Source: Pseudomonadota bacterium (GTDB taxonomy: Bacteria > Pseudomonadota > Alphaproteobacteria > Sphingomonadales > Sphingomonadaceae). Taken from it: a stretch of DNA of 64,000 bases. The position numbers and the translations under genes are program-made. The stretch lies in NCBI GenBank assembly GCA_023400405.1, contig JAEXFD010000054.1, forward strand, positions 50,655-114,654. Reading direction: 5' to 3'. Below, in pieces: positions 17,130-28,045 of the stretch. A model generated the notes under the pieces. That model did no database searches. It saw only the letters and a program-made list of their open reading frames with translations, and had not been told where the DNA came from. Positions within the stretch are counted from its first letter, which is position 1. Every line of letters begins with the position of its first letter.

Positions 17130-17888
17130 ATGAGCTTTGCCAATTTTGCCAATATCGACCGCCTCGTTTCCATCATGGCTCGGCTGCGCGATCCGAAGAC
17201 GGGGTGCGAATGGGATACCGTCCAGACTTTCGAGACCATCGCGCCCTACACGATCGAGGAAGCCTATGAGGTCGCCGACGCGATCCAGCGTGGCGATATG
17301 GACGATCTGAAGGACGAACTCGGCGACTTGCTGCTCCAGGTGGTGTTCCACAGCCGCATGGCCGAGGAAGCTGGCCTGTTCGGGCTTGACGACGTCGCGG
17401 CGACGATCGGCGACAAGATGGAACGGCGGCATCCCCACATCTTCCTTGGCCAGGCTGAGGGCGGCCATCATCTATGGGAACAAATCAAGGCCGCGGAGCG
17501 GGGCGCCAAGGGGCATGAAAGCGCGCTGGACGGTGTCGCGATCGGCCTCCCCGCTCTGCTCCGCGCCGAGAAGCTGCAGAAACGGGCGGCCCGCACCGGT
17601 TTCGACTGGCCGGATCCGAGCGGGGCCCGTGCCAAGATCGACGAGGAACTGGCCGAGGTCGAGGCCGCGCCGGCTTCCGAGGTCGAGGAAGAGATTGGCG
17701 ACCTGCTGTTCGCGGTGGTCAATTGGGCGCGCAAACTGGGCATCGATCCCGAAGCCGCACTTCGATCTGCCAACACCAAATTCGAGCGTCGTTTCAAGGC
17801 GATGGAAGCCGAAGCTGGCGCTGAGTTCGAGGCGCTAGACCTTGAAGCGAAGGAAGCGCTCTGGGTGAAGGCGAAGCGCGGCGGTTAG
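17130..17888 (+). CDS. mazG: Nucleoside triphosphate pyrophosphohydrolase MazG
   Basis: Hydrolyses NTPs and dNTPs to monophosphates, for house-cleaning and stringent-response modulation. The 252-residue product starts at MSFANFANIDRL; an in-frame ATG 15 codons upstream lies in the palindromic leader and is less likely. The first MazG domain has the Mg-binding EExxE/ExxD pattern (TIEEAYEVADAI...LKDELGDLLLQVVFHS). A second copy is visible as VEEEIGDLLFAVVNWARKLG. The stop overlaps the convergent hflX stop by four bases. Confidence 0.94.
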   Translation: MSFANFANIDRLVSIMARLRDPKTGCEWDTVQTFETIAPYTIEEAYEVADAIQRGDMDDLKDELGDLLLQVVFHSRMAEEAGLFGLDDVAATIGDKMERRHPHIFLGQAEGGHHLWEQIKAAERGAKGHESALDGVAIGLPALLRAEKLQKRAARTGFDWPDPSGARAKIDEELAEVEAAPASEVEEEIGDLLFAVVNWARKLGIDPEAALRSANTKFERRFKAMEAEAGAEFEALDLEAKEALWVKAKRGG

Positions 17889-19180
17889 CTGCCGTTCCGC
17901 ATCGCGAACCGCTCGTAATCGCGCGGTGCCATGCGAACCTCATATACCGCGCGATCACCATCCAGCCCCTGCTCGACGACTTCGCCGTGCTGGTGGAGCC
18001 AGGCGGCGCCGGCGCCGTCCGCCGGATCGAGATGGATCGTGTAGCGTCGATGCCCGGCGGTGAGCTTGGCGGCGACGGCGTGGACGAGGGCCTCGATCCC
18101 ATCCCCCGTCACGGCCGAGATCGGCATGACATCCTCGTGCCGCGCCGCATCCTCGAGGACCTGCTCGCGGCGCTCGGCATCGAGCAGATCGACCTTGTTC
18201 CACGCCTCGAACCGCGCCGTCGCTTCGGAGACACCGATTTCGGCCAGCACCTGCTCGACATCGTCCTTCTGCGCCTCGCTGTCCGGATGCGCGATGTCGC
18301 GGACATGGATCAGCAGATCGGCCGAGACCACTTCTTCGAGCGTCGCCTTGAACGCGGCAACCAACTGTGTCGGCAGTTCGGAGACGAAGCCCACCGTGTC
18401 CGACAGGATCGCCTTGTCGATCCCGGGCAGCGATATCTGACGCAATGTCGGGTCAAGGGTGGCGAACAACAGGTTCTCCGCCATGACGTCAGCGCCGGTC
18501 AAGCGATTGAAAAGCGTTGATTTCCCGGCATTGGTGTAGCCCACCAGCGCAATCACCGGCCACGGCGCGCGCTGGCGTCGATCGCGATGGAGGGTCCGCG
18601 TGCGGCTGACTTGGTCTAGCTCGCGGCGCAGCCGGGCCATGCGATCGCGAATCAGCCGCCGGTCTGCCTCGATCTGCGTCTCACCCGGGCCACCTAAAAA
18701 ACCGAACCCGCCGCGCTGGCGCTCGAGGTGAGTCCAGCTGCGCACGAGCCGACCAGCCTGATAATCGAGATGGGCGAGCTCGACCTGAAGCCGGCCCTCT
18801 GCCGTGCGTGCCCGCTCGCCGAAGATTTCGAGGATCAGCCCGGTGCGGTCGATGACCTTGCACTTCAGATTCTCTTCGAGGTTGCGCTGCTGCACCGGCG
18901 TCAACGCCGCGTCGAAGACGGCGAGCTGCAACTCCTGGTCGCGGACGGTCTCCGCCAGCGCATCGACCTGTCCCGAGCCGATCAGCGTGCCGGGCTTGGG
19001 CGCGCGGATGCGCAGCGCGACGCGCTCGACGACCTGCACGCCGATCGCGGCAGCGAGGCCGGCGGTCTCCTCTAGACGCGCCTCGGCGTCGCGCGAGCTG
19101 CCGCCGAGGTCCGGATAGACGACGATAGCACGCGCCCCCCGGGCAAATTCATCGGGATCGCGTTCGAAACCTGTGCTCAT
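17885..19180 (-). CDS. hflX: Ribosome-associated GTPase HflX
   Basis: Ribosome-splitting GTPase acting on stalled 70S complexes. The 431-residue product has the HflX N-terminal domain (ending GGFGFLGGPGETQIE), then the G domain with G1 GYTNAGKST, G3 DTVGF, G4 NKVD and G5 in PISAVTG. The C-terminal domain is complete. It lies 11 bases downstream of hfq, the common hfq-hflX order, so the two are probably co-transcribed. Confidence 0.96.
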   Translation of the reverse strand: MSTGFERDPDEFARGARAIVVYPDLGGSSRDAEARLEETAGLAAAIGVQVVERVALRIRAPKPGTLIGSGQVDALAETVRDQELQLAVFDAALTPVQQRNLEENLKCKVIDRTGLILEIFGERARTAEGRLQVELAHLDYQAGRLVRSWTHLERQRGGFGFLGGPGETQIEADRRLIRDRMARLRRELDQVSRTRTLHRDRRQRAPWPVIALVGYTNAGKSTLFNRLTGADVMAENLLFATLDPTLRQISLPGIDKAILSDTVGFVSELPTQLVAAFKATLEEVVSADLLIHVRDIAHPDSEAQKDDVEQVLAEIGVSEATARFEAWNKVDLLDAERREQVLEDAARHEDVMPISAVTGDGIEALVHAVAAKLTAGHRRYTIHLDPADGAGAAWLHQHGEVVEQGLDGDRAVYEVRMAPRDYERFAMRNGS

Positions 19181-19191
19181 GAGAGCCCTAC

Positions 19192-19677
19192 TCAGTCGTC
19201 GCTATTCTGTTCCTCGGCGAGGTTCAGCGGGTGCGCGGGCTGGATCGTCGAGACCGCATGCTTGTAGACCAGCTGGGCCATGCCCTCGCGCTGGAGCAGC
19301 ATGCAGAACAAGTCGAACGCGGCGATCTGGCCCTGGAGCATCACGCCGTTGACCAGGAACATGGTGACATTTTCCTGCTGGCGGCGAACCGCGCTGAGGA
19401 AGATTTCCTGCAGCACCGGATTCTTCGAGCCATTCTCCCCCACCGCATCGAGCAGAGGCGCGAGATCCATCGGACCCGAGGGCATGATCGTCGAGATCGC
19501 ATGCTTGTAGATAAGCTGCGACTGGCCGTCGCGGCGGAGCAGCACCGAAAAATTGTCGAACCAGGTCACGATCCCCTGGAGCTTGACGCCCTTGACCAGG
19601 AACATGGTGACCGGCGTCTTCGACCGGCGCAGCGAGTTGAGGAACAGATCCTGAAGCGAGGTCTGTTTGTCGGCCAT
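19192..19677 (-). CDS. hfq: Tandem double-domain RNA chaperone Hfq
   Basis: A 161-residue product that contains two complete Sm/Hfq domains in one chain; standard Hfq is about 75-100 residues with one. Domain 1 is roughly residues 7-66 (SLQDLFLNSLRR, LVKGVKLQG, YKHA at 57-60). Domain 2 is roughly 88-147 (VLQEIFLSAVRR, LVNGVMLQG, YKHA at 138-141), an 81-residue period. Both keep Sm1 and Sm2 signatures but the rim and lateral residues differ. Three chains would complete a pseudo-hexamer. It mediates small-RNA and mRNA pairing. Starts at ATG; first gene of hfq-hflX. Confidence 0.95.
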   Translation of the reverse strand: MADKQTSLQDLFLNSLRRSKTPVTMFLVKGVKLQGIVTWFDNFSVLLRRDGQSQLIYKHAISTIMPSGPMDLAPLLDAVGENGSKNPVLQEIFLSAVRRQQENVTMFLVNGVMLQGQIAAFDLFCMLLQREGMAQLVYKHAVSTIQPAHPLNLAEEQNSDD

Positions 19678-19982
19678 CGTGCGTGACTCTCATTCTTGGC
19701 GGGATTTCCCGCATGGCGCCGTTCTCTGGCGTCGGAAGCGCGCGCCCGTCCGGCCCGCACCGGGCTGCTTTTATGCCGAAGCGGCCGAATCGTCCAGCGC
19801 CGCTTCTCTTGCCCTCAGCAGGCGATGCGGGACACGGGAAATTGACCAAGTTCACGGAAACGCGCTGCATCTCGCAACTTTATGTCGCCGATTTCAAAGA
19901 GCGGCCTCTCCTGCGCGGCACGCAGACGACAGCAGATGAAATCCTACGTTGCAAGCCGCAGCATGACGCGACCCAGCGGCCG
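19678..19982. other. Intergenic region between ntrX and hfq
   Basis: The 305 bases hold the hfq upstream region on the minus strand and the end of the ntrX gene. I see no convincing gene, tRNA or terminator. It should contain the hfq promoter, but no strong sigma-70 pair stands out. Confidence 0.5.
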
Positions 19983-21362
19983 CTAATCCTCGCGCGTCTC
20001 GGTGATGCCGAGCAGCTTGAGCTTTCGGTGCAGCGCCGAGCGCTCCATGCCGATGAAGCTCGCGGTGCGTGAGATATTGCCCGAGAAGCGGCGGATCTGG
20101 ACGCGCAGATATTCGCGCTCGAAGCTCTCGCGGGCCTCCTTGAGGGGTGCGCCCATGATCGCGCTGGTGCCGACGCCGCCACCCTGATCGGCGGGGCGGC
20201 CGAGCACTTCGGGCGGCAGCAGGTCGAGATCGATCCGCCCGATCCGGTCGCCCGGGGCGAGGATCACCGTCCGCTCCACCACGTTGCGGAGCTGGCGGAC
20301 ATTGCCCGGCCATTCATAGCTTTGCAGCGCCACGATCGCGTCCGGCGCGATCTCGGGCGTCGGCACGCGGCGTTCGGCGGCATAATGGGCGACGAAATGC
20401 TCGACCAGCACCGGAATGTCCTCGCGCCGATCGGTCAGCTGAGGGATCGAAACGGGCACGACGTTGAGCCGGTAATAGAGATCCTCGCGGAAACGGCCCT
20501 CGGCGATCTCGGCCATCAGGTCGCGCGCGGTGGCCGAGACGACGCGGACATCGACCTTGACGACGCGGGTGCCGCCGACGCGGCTGAAGCTCTGATCGGT
20601 GAGCACGCGCAGGATGCGCGCCTGGGTCGCCACCGGCATGTCGGCGATCTCATCGAGGAACAGCGTGCCGCCATGGGCTTGTTCGAGCAGGCCCGGGCGG
20701 ACGAGATCGCCATTGTCCTCGACGCCGAACAGCTCCTCCTCGACGCGCTCGGGCTGCATCCGCGCCGCGCTGACGATGACGAAGGGCGCCGCGGCGCGCT
20801 GGCTCCAGCCATGGAGCAGCCGCGCGGCGACTTCCTTGCCGGTCCCCGGCCCGCCGGTGATCAGCACGCGGCTGCCGGTCGAGGCGACGCGCTTGAGCGT
20901 GGCGCGCACCGCGTTGATCGCGCCCGAAGTGCCGGTGAGATCATCCTCGCGGCCAACCGAAGCGCGCAGCGAGGCCACTTCGCGGCGCAGCCGCTCGGTC
21001 TCGGTCGCGCGCTCGACTAGGAGCAGCAGGCGCTCGGCCTCGAACGGCTTCTCAATGAAGTCCGCTGCACCCTTGCGGATCGCGGCGACCGCGGTGTCAA
21101 GATTGCCATGGCCGGAGATGACCAGCACAGGCACCGAAGCATCGCGGCGCTTGATCTCGTCGAGCAGCTCAAGCCCGTCGAGGCGCGATCCTTGGAGCCA
21201 GACGTCGAGCAGCACCAGGCTGGGCCGCCGTTCGGCAATGGCTTCGAGCGCGGAATCGCTGTCGGCAGCGCTGCGGGTGGAATAGCCCTCGTCCTCCAGA
21301 ACGCCCGCGACCAATTCGCGGATGTCACGTTCATCATCGACGACCAGAATATCGAGACTCAT
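19983..21362 (-). CDS. ntrX: NtrX response regulator lacking the GAFTGA loop
   Basis: A 459-residue NtrC-family regulator. The receiver domain has phospho-acceptor D53 (LVLLDVW) and acidic pocket DDE. The AAA+ domain has Walker A GGPGTGKE and Walker B GTLFLDEIADMP. The sigma-54 contact motif GAFTGA is missing: the loop reads ELFGVEDNGDLVRPG. It therefore probably does not activate sigma-54 in the usual way, as reported for some alphaproteobacterial NtrX. A Fis-type helix-turn-helix ends the protein (SRTASFIGMERSALHRKL). Its ATG overlaps the ntrY stop by four bases. Confidence 0.93.
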   Translation of the reverse strand: MSLDILVVDDERDIRELVAGVLEDEGYSTRSAADSDSALEAIAERRPSLVLLDVWLQGSRLDGLELLDEIKRRDASVPVLVISGHGNLDTAVAAIRKGAADFIEKPFEAERLLLLVERATETERLRREVASLRASVGREDDLTGTSGAINAVRATLKRVASTGSRVLITGGPGTGKEVAARLLHGWSQRAAAPFVIVSAARMQPERVEEELFGVEDNGDLVRPGLLEQAHGGTLFLDEIADMPVATQARILRVLTDQSFSRVGGTRVVKVDVRVVSATARDLMAEIAEGRFREDLYYRLNVVPVSIPQLTDRREDIPVLVEHFVAHYAAERRVPTPEIAPDAIVALQSYEWPGNVRQLRNVVERTVILAPGDRIGRIDLDLLPPEVLGRPADQGGGVGTSAIMGAPLKEARESFEREYLRVQIRRFSGNISRTASFIGMERSALHRKLKLLGITETRED

Positions 21363-23614
21363 GCCTTGGAACTTCCATTACGCGTCAGCACGGCGGGGCG
21401 CGGCTCGGCCGCGTCCTCGCCTTCAGGGGAGCCCGCCATCGGGGCGAGCAGGTCCGTATCGAAACAAAGGGTGACGACGGTGCCGCCGCCGGGCCGATCA
21501 GCGAAGCCGATCGTGCCGAAATGTTCCTCGACGATCTTCTTGACGATGGCGAGGCCGAGGCCGGTGCCGCGGCTTCGCGTGGTCATATAGGGTTCGACGA
21601 TCCGGTCTCGCTCAACCGGAAGGCCGATGCCATTGTCGGCGACGGTGAGCACCAGACGGCCTTGCTCGGGCGCAGCGATCGTCAGCGCGATCTCGCCCTG
21701 GGGCAGCGCCTCCCCTTCCCCGCGCGCCTCGACCGCCTCGACCGCGTTCTTGACGACGTTGGTGAGTGCCTGGCCGATCTGGCGGCGATCGCAGACCAGC
21801 GTGACCGGGCCCTCCGGCGCGTCGAATTCGAAGCGGATCGTCGGATGGGCGACCTCGTGGAGGAACATCGACTGGCGGGCGATATCGATCAGCGATTCCT
21901 CGCGGAACAGCGGCTTGGGCATGCGCGCAAAGGACGAGAATTCGTCGACCATCCGGCGCAGATCGCCGACCTGGCGCACGATCGTATCGGTGAGCTGGGC
22001 GAAGATGCCGTCCTCGGGCTCGATCTTCTTGCCGTAGCGGCGCTTGAGCCGTTCGGCCGCGAGCTGGATCGGCGTGAGCGGGTTCTTGATCTCGTGCGCG
22101 ATGCGGCGGGCAACGTCCGACCAGGCGGCGCGGCGCTGATCATTGAGCTGCTGGGTGATGTCGTCGAAGGTGAGGACCTGGCCGGCTTCGTCGCGGGTGA
22201 TCTTTACCGCGAGCGTGCGGGCATCGGCGCCGGTGCCGAGCTGGATGACGGCCTCGCGATCACCGCTGGTGAGCATGGCGGCCAGCTCGGGCGCGAGCGA
22301 TTGCAGAGAGTGCCCCACGAGATCGGCGTTGCCCTGATGAAGAAGCGCGATGGCTGATTCATTGATCAGCCGGACACGATGCGACGCGTCGATCGAGATG
22401 ACGCCGGCGGAGACGCCCGACATCACCGCTTCGATGAGGACGCGGCGGCTTTCGAGCTGAATATTGGCGTTGCGGAGAGCGCCGGTCTGCTGCTCGAGCC
22501 GCTCAGTCATGCTATTGAACGCATCGCCCAGCGTGCTGATCTCGTCGCCGGTTTGCGGAATATCGACGCGCGCGGTGAGATCGCCGCCGGCCACGAGCCG
22601 CGCGGCAGTGACGAGCTGTTCCACCGGCTTGACGATCCGATCCGCCACCGCGAGCGCGATCCACGTCGCGATGCTGACGATCAGTAGCGCGACACCGAAT
22701 AGCACCGCGTTCAGCTGGAGCTGAAGCGCGCGCGCACGCGCCTGCAAGGCATCGAATTCGGCGGAAATCCGGTCCGATTCATTGTATTGCCGATTGAGGA
22801 AATCGACGTTGTTCGGGGTGGCGACGTAGAGGAATAGGTTGCTTGCTCGATCGACCGGAGTCACGACCCACAGCATCTGGGTGTCATAGTTGGTGTAGCT
22901 CTCCTCATCGCGAAGCATGTTGATGACTTGGCCGGAGACGCGCTCGGCGAAGACGTCAGGCTTCGGCGCGTCATAGGCGTAGAGCGCAGTCACCCGCTTC
23001 TGGTCTTCGACGCGGAAGAGCACGAACTGGAACAGGTTGCGATTATAGGTCTGCTGAAGCAGGAAATCCTGCACCTCGGGCGACTGCGTGGGGAGCTTCG
23101 GAAACCGATTGGCGATATCGGCGGCCATCGTTCGCGCTTCACCAGTCCAGCGTTCGATGACGACATTCTGGCCCTGCTTGCCGAACGATTGCGTGGCGTT
23201 GAAGACGCTGCGAGCGCGGTCCGAGCCCCAGAGCTGGATGCCCGATTGGAACATCACCGATGCCGCGATCACGGTGAGCACGATCGGGATGCTGGCCATC
23301 AGCGAAAAGACGGCGACCAGCCGCACATGCAGACGTCCGCCCCCAGCCAGTGCCGATTTCGCCGCGCGGTGGATCGCGATGCGGCGGCCGATCAGGACGA
23401 TCAGCGCCACATAGGGAAGCAAGTTGGCGAGCAGCAGGCCCGCGGCCACGCCCGGATTGAACACCTGATGCGAGAAGTTGCGGACGAAGGCGAAGGTGGC
23501 AACCGGAGTCGCCAGCGCCAGCGCCACGACCACGCCTTCCACTGCGTTGATGACCGCAAAACGCGGGCGCGGATGCGCCCCGGCGTCTGCAATCCTCTCG
23601 GTCACGGCGTCCAT
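21359..23614 (-). CDS. ntrY: NtrY transmembrane sensor histidine kinase
   Basis: Partner kinase of NtrX, linked to nitrogen, redox or envelope sensing in Alphaproteobacteria. The 751-residue product starts at MDAVTERI; an in-frame GTG 13 codons upstream is possible. Three or four N-terminal membrane helices, a periplasmic region of about 150 residues, another helix and HAMP domain (RIVKPVEQLVTAARLV) are followed by a PAS-like segment. The H box is RIAHEIKNPLTPIQ, then N box and G1/G2 boxes (VADNGIGLP, TGLGLAIVKK). It is followed by ntrX with a 4-base overlap. Confidence 0.93.
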   Translation of the reverse strand: MDAVTERIADAGAHPRPRFAVINAVEGVVVALALATPVATFAFVRNFSHQVFNPGVAAGLLLANLLPYVALIVLIGRRIAIHRAAKSALAGGGRLHVRLVAVFSLMASIPIVLTVIAASVMFQSGIQLWGSDRARSVFNATQSFGKQGQNVVIERWTGEARTMAADIANRFPKLPTQSPEVQDFLLQQTYNRNLFQFVLFRVEDQKRVTALYAYDAPKPDVFAERVSGQVINMLRDEESYTNYDTQMLWVVTPVDRASNLFLYVATPNNVDFLNRQYNESDRISAEFDALQARARALQLQLNAVLFGVALLIVSIATWIALAVADRIVKPVEQLVTAARLVAGGDLTARVDIPQTGDEISTLGDAFNSMTERLEQQTGALRNANIQLESRRVLIEAVMSGVSAGVISIDASHRVRLINESAIALLHQGNADLVGHSLQSLAPELAAMLTSGDREAVIQLGTGADARTLAVKITRDEAGQVLTFDDITQQLNDQRRAAWSDVARRIAHEIKNPLTPIQLAAERLKRRYGKKIEPEDGIFAQLTDTIVRQVGDLRRMVDEFSSFARMPKPLFREESLIDIARQSMFLHEVAHPTIRFEFDAPEGPVTLVCDRRQIGQALTNVVKNAVEAVEARGEGEALPQGEIALTIAAPEQGRLVLTVADNGIGLPVERDRIVEPYMTTRSRGTGLGLAIVKKIVEEHFGTIGFADRPGGGTVVTLCFDTDLLAPMAGSPEGEDAAEPRPAVLTRNGSSKA

Positions 23615-23674
23615 CGCGGTGATGCTACAACCAGATTGTGGCCGAAAGAGCACAGAATCGCACTCGACCTGTCG

Positions 23675-25113
<1,439 letters not shown>

Positions 25114-25117
<4 letters not shown>

Positions 25118-26217
25118 GCCTTTGCCCGCGGCAGGAGGATGCGGAAGACGGTGAGCTCGGGCTCGCGCTCGCGGGCATATTGGACGATGCCGCCCATGTC
25201 GCGGACCAGCTTCTCGACCAAGGGCAGGCCGAGCCCCTTCCCTTCCGGCTTGCCCGAGACGAACGGCTCGAACAGATGCTCGGCGATGTCGGCGGGGGCG
25301 CCGGGGCCGTTGTCCATGACCAGGATCTCGATCGGCAGCGGCACGCGCGGGCGGCCCTGGCCGGTGCTGACCGACATGCCGTGGCGATAGGCGGTGGCCA
25401 GCACGATGCGTGGCTGGGCGAGGCCGACCAGCGCCTCGGCGGCATTCTTGAGCAGGTTCATCATCACTTGCTGGAAGGCGTCGGGATCGATCAGCGCGGG
25501 CGGCAGCGAGGGATCGAAGCGCTCTTCGACCACCATCCCCCGCGCGAAGCCGGCGAGCGCGAGGCGGCGGGCATGATCGAGCAGCGGATAGACGTTGGTG
25601 GCGACGAGGTTGAGTGGGCGGGTGTCGGTGAAGTCCTGCATCCGGTCGATCAGCGCGGCGATGCGATCGACTTCGGTGGTGATCAGGCCGGTGAGCTCGC
25701 GGTCCTCGCCGGCATTGGCGAGAAGCTGGGCGGCGCCGCGGATGCCGGACAAGGGGTTCTTGATCTCATGGGCGAGCATCGCCGCCGCGCCCACTGCCGC
25801 ACGGGCGCCGGCGGTGCGGTCTGCGCCCTGGGCGACGCGGCGCGACTGGGGGGCGTGGTGGAGCGTGACGATCCGCCAGCCGGCGTGATCGGCGACCTGG
25901 GTCTCGACGAAATCGACGCGCACGCGCGGGCCGCGCACGGCTTCGATCTCGATGTCGAAGGCAGCGAAGCCATGGCCGTCGCGCCGATCGGCATAATCCT
26001 CGGGCGGGCTCAGCACGGCGTCGTAGGGCTGGCCGACCATGCTGGTTTCGCTATGGTTCAGAAGCACTTCGCAGGCGGCATTGGCATGGGCGATGCGGCC
26101 ATCCGGATCGATCACGAGCGCGGCAACGGGCAGCGCCGCGAACAGCTCGGCGAATTTGGGACCGGCGGCCGGCGGCGCGGGCCGCAGCCGCCTCAGGCCG
26201 CCGCGCGGGAACGCCAC
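25114..26217 (-). CDS. ntrB: NtrB (GlnL) nitrogen sensor kinase/phosphatase
   Basis: Soluble PII-controlled kinase for NtrC. The 367-residue product has an N-terminal PAS domain (FAALPVAALVIDPDGRIAHA), phospho-acceptor H150 in AMLAHEIKNPLSGIRGA, an N box (MMNLLKNAAEAL) and G boxes (MDNGPGAP, KGLGLPLVEK). No membrane segment. Its start lies 25 bases inside the dusB 3' end, the conserved dusB-ntrB-ntrC order of Alphaproteobacteria. Confidence 0.94.
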
Positions 26218-27191
26218 GGCGCGTAGAATTCGTCAAGCATCGCAAGCACTTGCCGGGCATCCGGAACCTGGTTCACCTTGTTGCGGAACTCGGCCGAGCC
26301 GGGCAGCCCCTTGGTATACCAGCCGAGATGCTTGCGCATCATGTTGACGCCGACATCGTTACCATAATGTTCGAGCGTTTCGACGTAATGCTCTATGATC
26401 ACACGATATTGTTCTTCGATCCTCGGCTCTGGACGCTCGCCCTTCCCGGTCAGCGCGTCCATCACCTGCCGCAGGATCCACGGCTTGCCATAGGCGCCGC
26501 GGCCGATCATCACGCCGTCGGCGCCCGACTGGGCCAGCGCCGTGCGGGCGTCGGCGACCGAGCAGATGTCGCCATTGACGATCACCGGGATCGACACCGC
26601 ATCCTTGACGCGGCGGACGAAGCCCCAATCGGCCGAGCCGCGATACATCTGGTTGCGGGTGCGGCCATGGACTGTCACCAGCTTGCAGCCGAGATCCTGG
26701 GCGATGCGGGCCAGATCGGGCGCGTTGAGGCTGTCATGGTCCCAGCCCATCCGCATCTTGACCGTGACCGGCACGCGCACCGCATCGACACAGGCACGGA
26801 TGATCGCCCCGGCATGATCGAGGTCTCGCATCAGCGCCGAGCCGGCATCGCCATTGGTCACCTTGCGGACCGGACATCCCATGTTGATGTCGATGATCGC
26901 GGCGCCGCGATCCTCGTTGAGCTTGGCCGCCTCCCCCATCTCGTGCGGCGTGCAGCCGACGAGCTGCATCGACACCGGCTCCTCGATCGGGTCCCAGGCC
27001 GCCTTCTGGATCGACTGGCGCGTATCGCGGATCGCGGCGGCGCTGGCGATCATCTCGGTGACGTTGAGGCCCGAGCCGTAGCGGCGCACCGCCCGGCGGA
27101 ACTGCAGATCGGTGACGCCGGTCATCGGCGCCAGCAGCACGGGCGCTTCGACCCGGACGGGGCCGATCTGGATCGGGGCGAGCTCGCTCAT
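26193..27191 (-). CDS. dusB: tRNA dihydrouridine synthase (NifR3/DusB)
   Basis: FMN enzyme that reduces uridine to dihydrouridine in tRNA. The 332-residue product starts at MSELAPIQIGPV. An upstream in-frame extension of 73 residues is rejected, since homology begins here and the extension is low-complexity. Motifs: LLAPMTGVTDLQFRR, catalytic Cys in INMGCPVRKVTNGDAG, VTVKMRMGW, VHGRTR, and GVMIGRGAYGKPW. It leads the ntrBCYX run. Confidence 0.95.
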   Translation of the reverse strand: MSELAPIQIGPVRVEAPVLLAPMTGVTDLQFRRAVRRYGSGLNVTEMIASAAAIRDTRQSIQKAAWDPIEEPVSMQLVGCTPHEMGEAAKLNEDRGAAIIDINMGCPVRKVTNGDAGSALMRDLDHAGAIIRACVDAVRVPVTVKMRMGWDHDSLNAPDLARIAQDLGCKLVTVHGRTRNQMYRGSADWGFVRRVKDAVSIPVIVNGDICSVADARTALAQSGADGVMIGRGAYGKPWILRQVMDALTGKGERPEPRIEEQYRVIIEHYVETLEHYGNDVGVNMMRKHLGWYTKGLPGSAEFRNKVNQVPDARQVLAMLDEFYAPWRSRAAA

Positions 27192-27518
27192 CGGATTGCC
27201 TGAAAAATAGGCAGAGGCGGGTAGCCGCACAAGCGCCGATTGGCAAGCCGGACGCGATTCGTGGCGGTTCGCGAGCGTTCGCGAAGGCGGTTTTCCGACG
27301 AAATGCGTCAAATTGCCCTGAGCGCTTGACCCACGGCTTCGCGAAATCCGCGTCGCTTCGAGGCGCGGCGAGTCATGTGCGGAGGGCAGTTGCGACTCTC
27401 CGGTCGCCAAGTCGGAAAATGGCGAAGGGTTCGCGCAGGTTCACCAAGTCAAAGAGCAGGGCGTGGGTGGAGCGCGCCCAGCGGAACAATAGCGGAACAT
27501 TTCCTACATCGCCAGACT
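27192..27518. other. Upstream region of dusB
   Basis: 327 bases between dusB and the TonB-domain gene. Contains a candidate dusB promoter near 27204-27232; the rest is featureless, with no supported gene. Confidence 0.45.
27204..27232 (-). promoter_or_regulatory. Candidate sigma-70 promoter for dusB-ntrBC
   Basis: On the minus strand TTGTGC, 17 bases, TATTTT. The -10 box ends about 12 bases before the dusB ATG, which would give a very short leader. Confidence 0.3.
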
Positions 27519-27962
27519 TCACGAGGTGCGAGAAGCGCGGACGGGCGCTCGCCAGTGATGGCCGTACATCCAGCGGTCCGGCGTCGGGCTGCCGTCGGCC
27601 TTGGCAGCGGGCACGAAGCGCGCGCGCCGTCTCAACAGCGTACAGGCGGCGAGGTCGAGCAAGGGCGATCCGCTCGAGATCGACACGGCACAGCCGCTCG
27701 TCCGCCCATCGGGTCCGATCAGAAGCGCCACTCGAACGAACCCTTGCTCGCCATGCTGCAACGCCGCCGGATAATCGTCGGGAGTGATCAGCGCTGCGCT
27801 GCCTCGCGGAACCGCCCGCACCGCGACCTCGGGGAGAGGGGGCGCCTCGCTGAAGCCTTCGATATCGTCGCCGACCGGCGGCGATGTGGTCTGCGAGACG
27901 GCTTGAGAGGCGGCGAACAGCGTCGCGATCATGATTCCGAAGCCAGTGGGTCGAAAGGACAT
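27519..27962 (-). CDS. Exported TonB C-terminal-domain protein
   Basis: A 147-residue product with an N-terminal signal segment (GFGIMIATLFAASQAVSQ) and one TonB-like domain: DDYPAALQHGEQGFVRVALL, GPDGRTSGCAVSISSGSPLLD, and LLRRRARFVPA. It lacks the long proline-rich periplasm-spanning region and the N-terminal membrane anchor of true TonB, so it is unlikely to energise receptors. Sphingomonads carry many such stand-alone domains. Divergent from ispDF. Confidence 0.75.
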   Translation of the reverse strand: MSFRPTGFGIMIATLFAASQAVSQTTSPPVGDDIEGFSEAPPLPEVAVRAVPRGSAALITPDDYPAALQHGEQGFVRVALLIGPDGRTSGCAVSISSGSPLLDLAACTLLRRRARFVPAAKADGSPTPDRWMYGHHWRAPVRASRTS

Positions 27963-28045
27963 TGGGCGAATCCTCAGGTCACGAGGGCAAGCGTCGATCC
28001 AGCAACTATTGGCACTGGCGGGCGCACTGGTCTACGCGGCGCGGC

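Noticed and set aside
19683..20072. A 129-codon plus-strand ORF between hfq and ntrX
   Set aside because: No homology, odd composition, and its second half is antisense to the end of ntrX.
27192..27410. 5' extension of dusB by 73 codons
   Set aside because: Low-complexity sequence without DusB homology, and it covers the candidate promoter.
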